Assembly (NCBI GenBank): GCA_021234155.1
Contig: JAJEKV010000031.1
Location: forward strand, 4,480,835 to 4,544,834
Origin: Isoetes taiwanensis
Taxonomy: Eukaryota; Streptophyta; Lycopodiopsida; Isoetales; Isoetaceae
Direction of reading: 5' to 3'
DNA: 64,000 bases
Shown piece by piece: positions 60,301-64,000 of the stretch. Each line of letters opens with the position of its first letter. The stretch's first letter is position 1. Below the pieces are notes generated by a model. The model made no database searches and was not told the DNA's origin. It saw only the letters and a list, made by a program, of their open reading frames with translations. A program made the position numbers and the translations under genes.

Positions 60301-60435
60301 GCAAATAGATTGCTTTTTTATAAACTAGACTTATTCACCTGGCTCGAGTTCATTAACCGAGATACTCTGCTTGTGTGCATCTTTTTTCACTGGCCCCACT
60401 ATTTCATCTTGAAAATGTGGGAGTAAGTAAAACTG
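57330..60435. other. Unassigned sequence with minor repeats
   Basis: A hairpin, TGTAAAAGG/CCTTTTACA, sits at 57862-57884. (TATTC)n is at about 59066-59093, and CTT triplets at about 60237-60257. Frames at 58570-58791 (-) and 58597-58860 (+) overlap each other and are not recognised. T and A runs are at 57940 and 59540. Confidence 0.4.
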
Positions 60436-60439
60436 TGTT

Positions 60440-61680
60440 CATTAGCGATCAAAAGAAGCACATGTGCCCAAAATATATAATAAATCAAGATCAAACCGCC
60501 ATTATCTAAATCGAACGAAGAGTCTCAGATCAATGGATCCAAGAAGGAAAATGTTAATGGCGAAGGAAGCACACTCAAGCAACCAAGGCACAAGGAACAC
60601 CCTGCACTTTTAGGGCTCTTAGCTTTTGGTACAAAAACTGATGCCTCAGAATCGGCAAAGAATTAAGATAGGACCAAATATGTGCGCACTCAAATCCAAC
60701 CACTACTATATCAGCCAATACATGGCTATCCCTATGGAAGTGCTACAAGAATCAAATATGAAGCCAAGGAGAGTGTTTAAACTTTTTGAGGGTAAGCCCC
60801 AAAACAAATAGCGGCTTGACTAGTAGAGCAAATGGATACCATGTCAATATACAGAGGGTGCTAATAGATAGAAGATTTGGTAAGGGCACTAAGATCGGTA
60901 AAGAAGGCTACCAATCGAAGCAATTACAAGAAGGCATATGGTTGACCTAACAGTGTTTTGTCTTTGGATGCACATGAGCAAAACCATGGGGGTATCAAGT
61001 GTGAGTCCTAGCTATGTGTGTTATGTATCTAGCTTGGCTTACACTTCCAACAAGTAATGCTGTAGTTGTGGCTTTAAAGCTCCAAGAGCTACGCAACATA
61101 TTGTGCCCATTTCCATCCCACATCTCTAAATGCCATAGCAAATGGAGCATCAACATCAATTTTTCATAGCTCGCAGATCAAACGTGAGTGTGTTAAGGCT
61201 ATCAAACAGTAGATTATTGTGGTCATGATCATCGAATCCCAGAAGACCGGAGTATAGGTATATCTTTGCTAGATTTTTGTTTCCTCTCGGGCTATTGTAG
61301 CCACCGGTGATCAATCCTAAGTATGCAAAATATACCAATCGCTGGATGCAAGAAAAATACTTTTGGTTAGGGCGTAAAAGGGGTGTAATTTGATATATCT
61401 CTGCCTTTGTTAGCCCGTACCTATGATCACAAAACCAATGACTAACATGTCAATAAGAGGCTATCCAATTAAGTGTAGAGGTTGCTCTTGTGCCTTATCA
61501 TCAAGCATTATGCCTAGAACTAAGACCATCAAGGCGCAATTGATCTAGCATGTTGTAGTCATTTGGCGTGCTACTTACGCGAATTCCGAGATTGTGGGAG
61601 GATGTGTTTATGAGAGCTCCAAAATTTGATGTCCAAACGCCACGGGCCCTTTTTGCCAATTACATCCTTGTTGAGTAAAG
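60440..61680 (-). pseudogene. Cationic amino acid transporter (CAT, APC superfamily), pseudogene fragment
   Basis: CAT proteins are multi-pass amino acid permeases of plant plasma or vacuolar membranes. Reading the minus strand, family blocks appear in order. WTSNFGALI, then SSTPNDYNMLD (about 61650-61555), GTRATSTLNWIAS and ISNYTPFTP follow. Next come MVYFAYLG (61338), AREETK, MIMTTIIYCLIALT (about 61228), IDVDAPFAMAFRDVGWKWAQ (about 61161) and LVGSVSQARYITHIARTH (about 61055). FTDLSALT (about 60910), FVPKAKSPK (60637) and LILIYY (about 60480) complete the order. About 410 family residues span about 1240 bp, so no intron interrupts them. Stops and frameshifts are frequent. The N-terminal membrane helices and the very C-terminus are missing. 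It may be a processed copy or come from an intron-poor parent. Closest in wording to the plant CAT families; subfamily not decided. Confidence 0.82.
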
Positions 61681-61699
61681 TTTTAGTGTATGTCGCGTA

Positions 61700-63380
61700 T
61701 AAAACCCTAACCCTAACTGAATGCTTAACATCTTCTCCATCGCATCCAGCTCCATTTTTCTAATCTTAATCGATTCTTACCTCGATTCTCCATTTCTTGG
61801 CTACACAGCTGATTGCTCATCTCGCTGGTTCAAGCAGAGGTTTTATGCACTTCCTACCAATGAATCGTCAGCTCGCAAGTGTTTGGATGCTCCAATGCTT
61901 GAATTCAAAGGAAAATAATCGCCATGAATGCCCAATGCTTAAATTCAAAGGGAAAACACCGCCATGTCAGATAAATTGGTTATGTAGCATTTGTATTTTT
62001 TTTCATGTTCCCCTTTCTAAGTGTTTCTCACAATTGTGCTAGAGGCCACAAATCCAAATTCGTTTCCAAAAATTCGCTTTTAACTTCCGTTTCAAGAAAA
62101 GCACGCCTCTTCTCAGCATTGCAGATGAAGATAAGAATCGATGTTGGTGCTAAAAGTGTTTGGCAACTACCCACGGTCGAGGAACATCTATGGAGGAGTT
62201 GTTTTGTGGGTTGTCTGCTGCATCCACGCTTCTAGGGCAACCCACAAACTCCTCGTATGTGATTGTGAATCTTAATCCAAAACAGCACTTCTTTATCTTC
62301 TTACCTTCTATCGTGCCCAAGAATTTCATTTTCATTATGCATAGTAAATATGATATTTGTCAATTGTATATTTTCCTACATGCCATGCACCTTTGCAAGT
62401 TGAATTGTTGCAAGATTGATACATATTACACATCCGCTTGCAATGAACCTGATCTTATGCTTTTGTCCTTAGAATGGAAATCAAGGCCGCAATTGTGAAT
62501 TGACCTATCTACATCATATCCGGGAGGAGCTCACTCAAATGCCTCCTCAATATCTATTGTGCATCGGGTAACGCCATCATGTGGCTGTCAGCTGGCTCCA
62601 TTTTGTTCCTCGCTTTAAAGAAGTTGAGGTAGAACCCAAAACCCTAGAAGCACAATATGTTCTCGGATGGAATCGCATCGCGGCACTCTATGCACGCTTG
62701 TGGAAAATTGGCAAATGTTGAGCCCCGAGGCATGGCTCACAAACGTAAGCTGGGGCATTTTGGATCAATATCTATAATTCAAGTGGCGATGGTTGCATGT
62801 TGTTAATTTCTTTCTGCTTCAATCTATTTCTTTATCAAAACCCCGCCATATCTACAACTTGATTTGTGGTATGCCATAAGAAGTAGTATTTATCTATCTA
62901 TCAATTTTATCTATCTTATATCCAAATTCTTTAGGCATTTTTAGAGCAAGGAATAATGGCACACCTCAAAGAAATGGCTTCTCTCATGGAAAGGGTATCG
63001 TGATAGAAAAACTCAAGTTTCTTTATTTGACAAAGGTTTCTCTAAACTGCTCTTCCTCGGGTTTGGGCCGCATTAAAAGTGATCAATGTGGGCGATATAT
63101 CTTGAATACTACGGTATCGGTGCACCGCTGTTCTTTCCAATGGTTCAATCAGAGGTTTCAAGGCGGCCTACTCGTGCAATCTCATTGCCGAAAGATTGTT
63201 TTTGCAACTACATGGACGCATTACGCGGGTCGATTGTGTGATTATTAAGTGCACCTGCGACTCCATATTTCGCCACCACTTCATTTCTCCGGGATGGAAG
63301 GGATTTCATTTCTCCTAGAAGTCAAATTGCTAAACTCTCATGAGGAGCCGAGAGCTCAGATACAAAATGTTGTCCGAAAA
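61700..63380. other. Unassigned sequence with a 40-bp duplication
   Basis: CCAATGCTT(G/A)AATTCAAAGG, followed by AAAA...CGCCATG, occurs at 61892 and 61932. A CCCTAACCCTAAC stretch sits at 61704-61716. Frames at 62160-62498 (+) and 63000-63248 (+) are unrecognised and not supported as genes. Some TATC repeats are at about 62893-62920. Confidence 0.4.
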
Positions 63381-63384
63381 TTCT

Positions 63385-63510
63385 AAACGCTTTGAGTCGA
63401 CCGCAAGACATATGTGACATTCTTTATTGTGAGCTTTTCAGATGCTGAATTTTATTCCCAGTACTCCCCGGACATTTTGAGTCGACTGCAAGATATAGAA
63501 ACATTTTTCT
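63385..63510. repeat. ~81-bp direct duplication
   Basis: TTTGAGTCGACCGCAAGACA at about 63394 recurs as TTTTGAGTCGACTGCAAGAT at about 63476, each followed by a T-rich stretch with CATT(C/T)TT. Confidence 0.6.
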
Positions 63511-64000
63511 TTCATGAATATAACTACAGGCAAAGTAATACCTTTGTAAGAAGAAATTGAGACAAAAGATTATAAAACTGCATCTACATCCGTGATTTGT
63601 AGTCTCATTGCGAAAAACTCAAGTCCATTATGCACGCTTATTATTCACGCTTATATTCAATGATGAATTTGTATATTTTATTCGTGCATTGATTATTAAT
63701 TCATAGGCACACCTACCGTGAACAGCCTCTAGATCTCCTCACAAGAAATGGTATTAATCCTTGGCGCTTGATGCAAGGTGATGATACTAAATTGTATGTC
63801 TTTTCAATGTTAAACGTACATCATATGTAAGCATACTTCAGATGTATGCTAATGCCTTTCCCTTTTTGCACAACACTCTAATCATAGGCTACAGTACCAA
63901 AGATCCTATATGCTCTATTCTATTACATATTTTCTACCTAATATTTAAAATTCCATCTCAAGAAAACCATATGACCAGACAGCGGGAGGTCCCATATGCT
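63511..64000. other. Unassigned AT-rich end of the window
   Basis: I see no gene, motif or clear repeat here. Confidence 0.5.

Noticed and set aside
61704-61716. CCCTAAC repeats resembling plant telomere sequence
   Set aside because: Less than two full repeats, which is expected by chance or from short interstitial runs.

Overview
The window looks like nuclear DNA of a land plant with a large, repeat-rich genome. It has no operons, no dense coding and no RNA genes that I could support. The recognisable protein remains are plant-type: a cationic amino acid transporter, MULE-type transposases with SWIM zinc fingers, and a Helitron protein. All are riddled with stops and frameshifts. I cannot place the organism below land plant. 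No intact, full-length gene is present.

Layout. 1-1345: a 1.2-kb repeat unit in minus orientation, built around a hairpin-rich CATTAGTG/CACTAATG minisatellite. 1346-8750: unassigned, partly decayed sequence. 8.9-11.3 kb: a 1.03-kb tandem duplication. 13.0-14.2 kb: N-terminal part of a Helitron protein (+). 14.3-18.7 kb: small tandem duplications, a GATC-rich GC block and a TTG microsatellite. 19.4-20.8 kb: relic of a MULE transposase with SWIM finger (+). 21.2-24.4 kb: short satellites. 25.05-26.4 kb: the same 1.2-kb repeat unit, now in plus orientation. 26.6-31.0 kb: nested repeats, made of two direct copies of an unknown 1-kb element around a second Helitron fragment (-) and two copies of a 300-bp TATA-containing module. 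31.1-32.1 kb: a purine-only strand block. 32.7-38.6 kb: GC-richer, CpG-rich sequence with a second SWIM-type transposase relic. 38.97-39.67 kb: exon-like pieces (+). 41-47 kb: AT-rich repeats and unassigned frames. 49.56-50.32 kb: the best candidate for part of a spliced gene (-), two exons with matching phase. 51.1-51.6 kb: a GGAAACCTCCCC minisatellite. 52.76-53.02 kb: an 86-codon frame (-) with a faint tyrosine-recombinase-like ending. 55.5-57.3 kb: exon-like pieces (+). 60.44-61.68 kb: intron-free pseudogene of a cationic amino acid transporter (-).

The parts do not form a pathway. The window reads as layered transposon debris with a few host-gene fragments. The most unusual structure is the repeat family at 1-1345 and 25.05-29.7 kb. 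It combines a promoter-like module with a long palindromic minisatellite, it occurs in inverted orientation about 23.7 kb apart, and one of its modules directly breaks the Helitron fragment.
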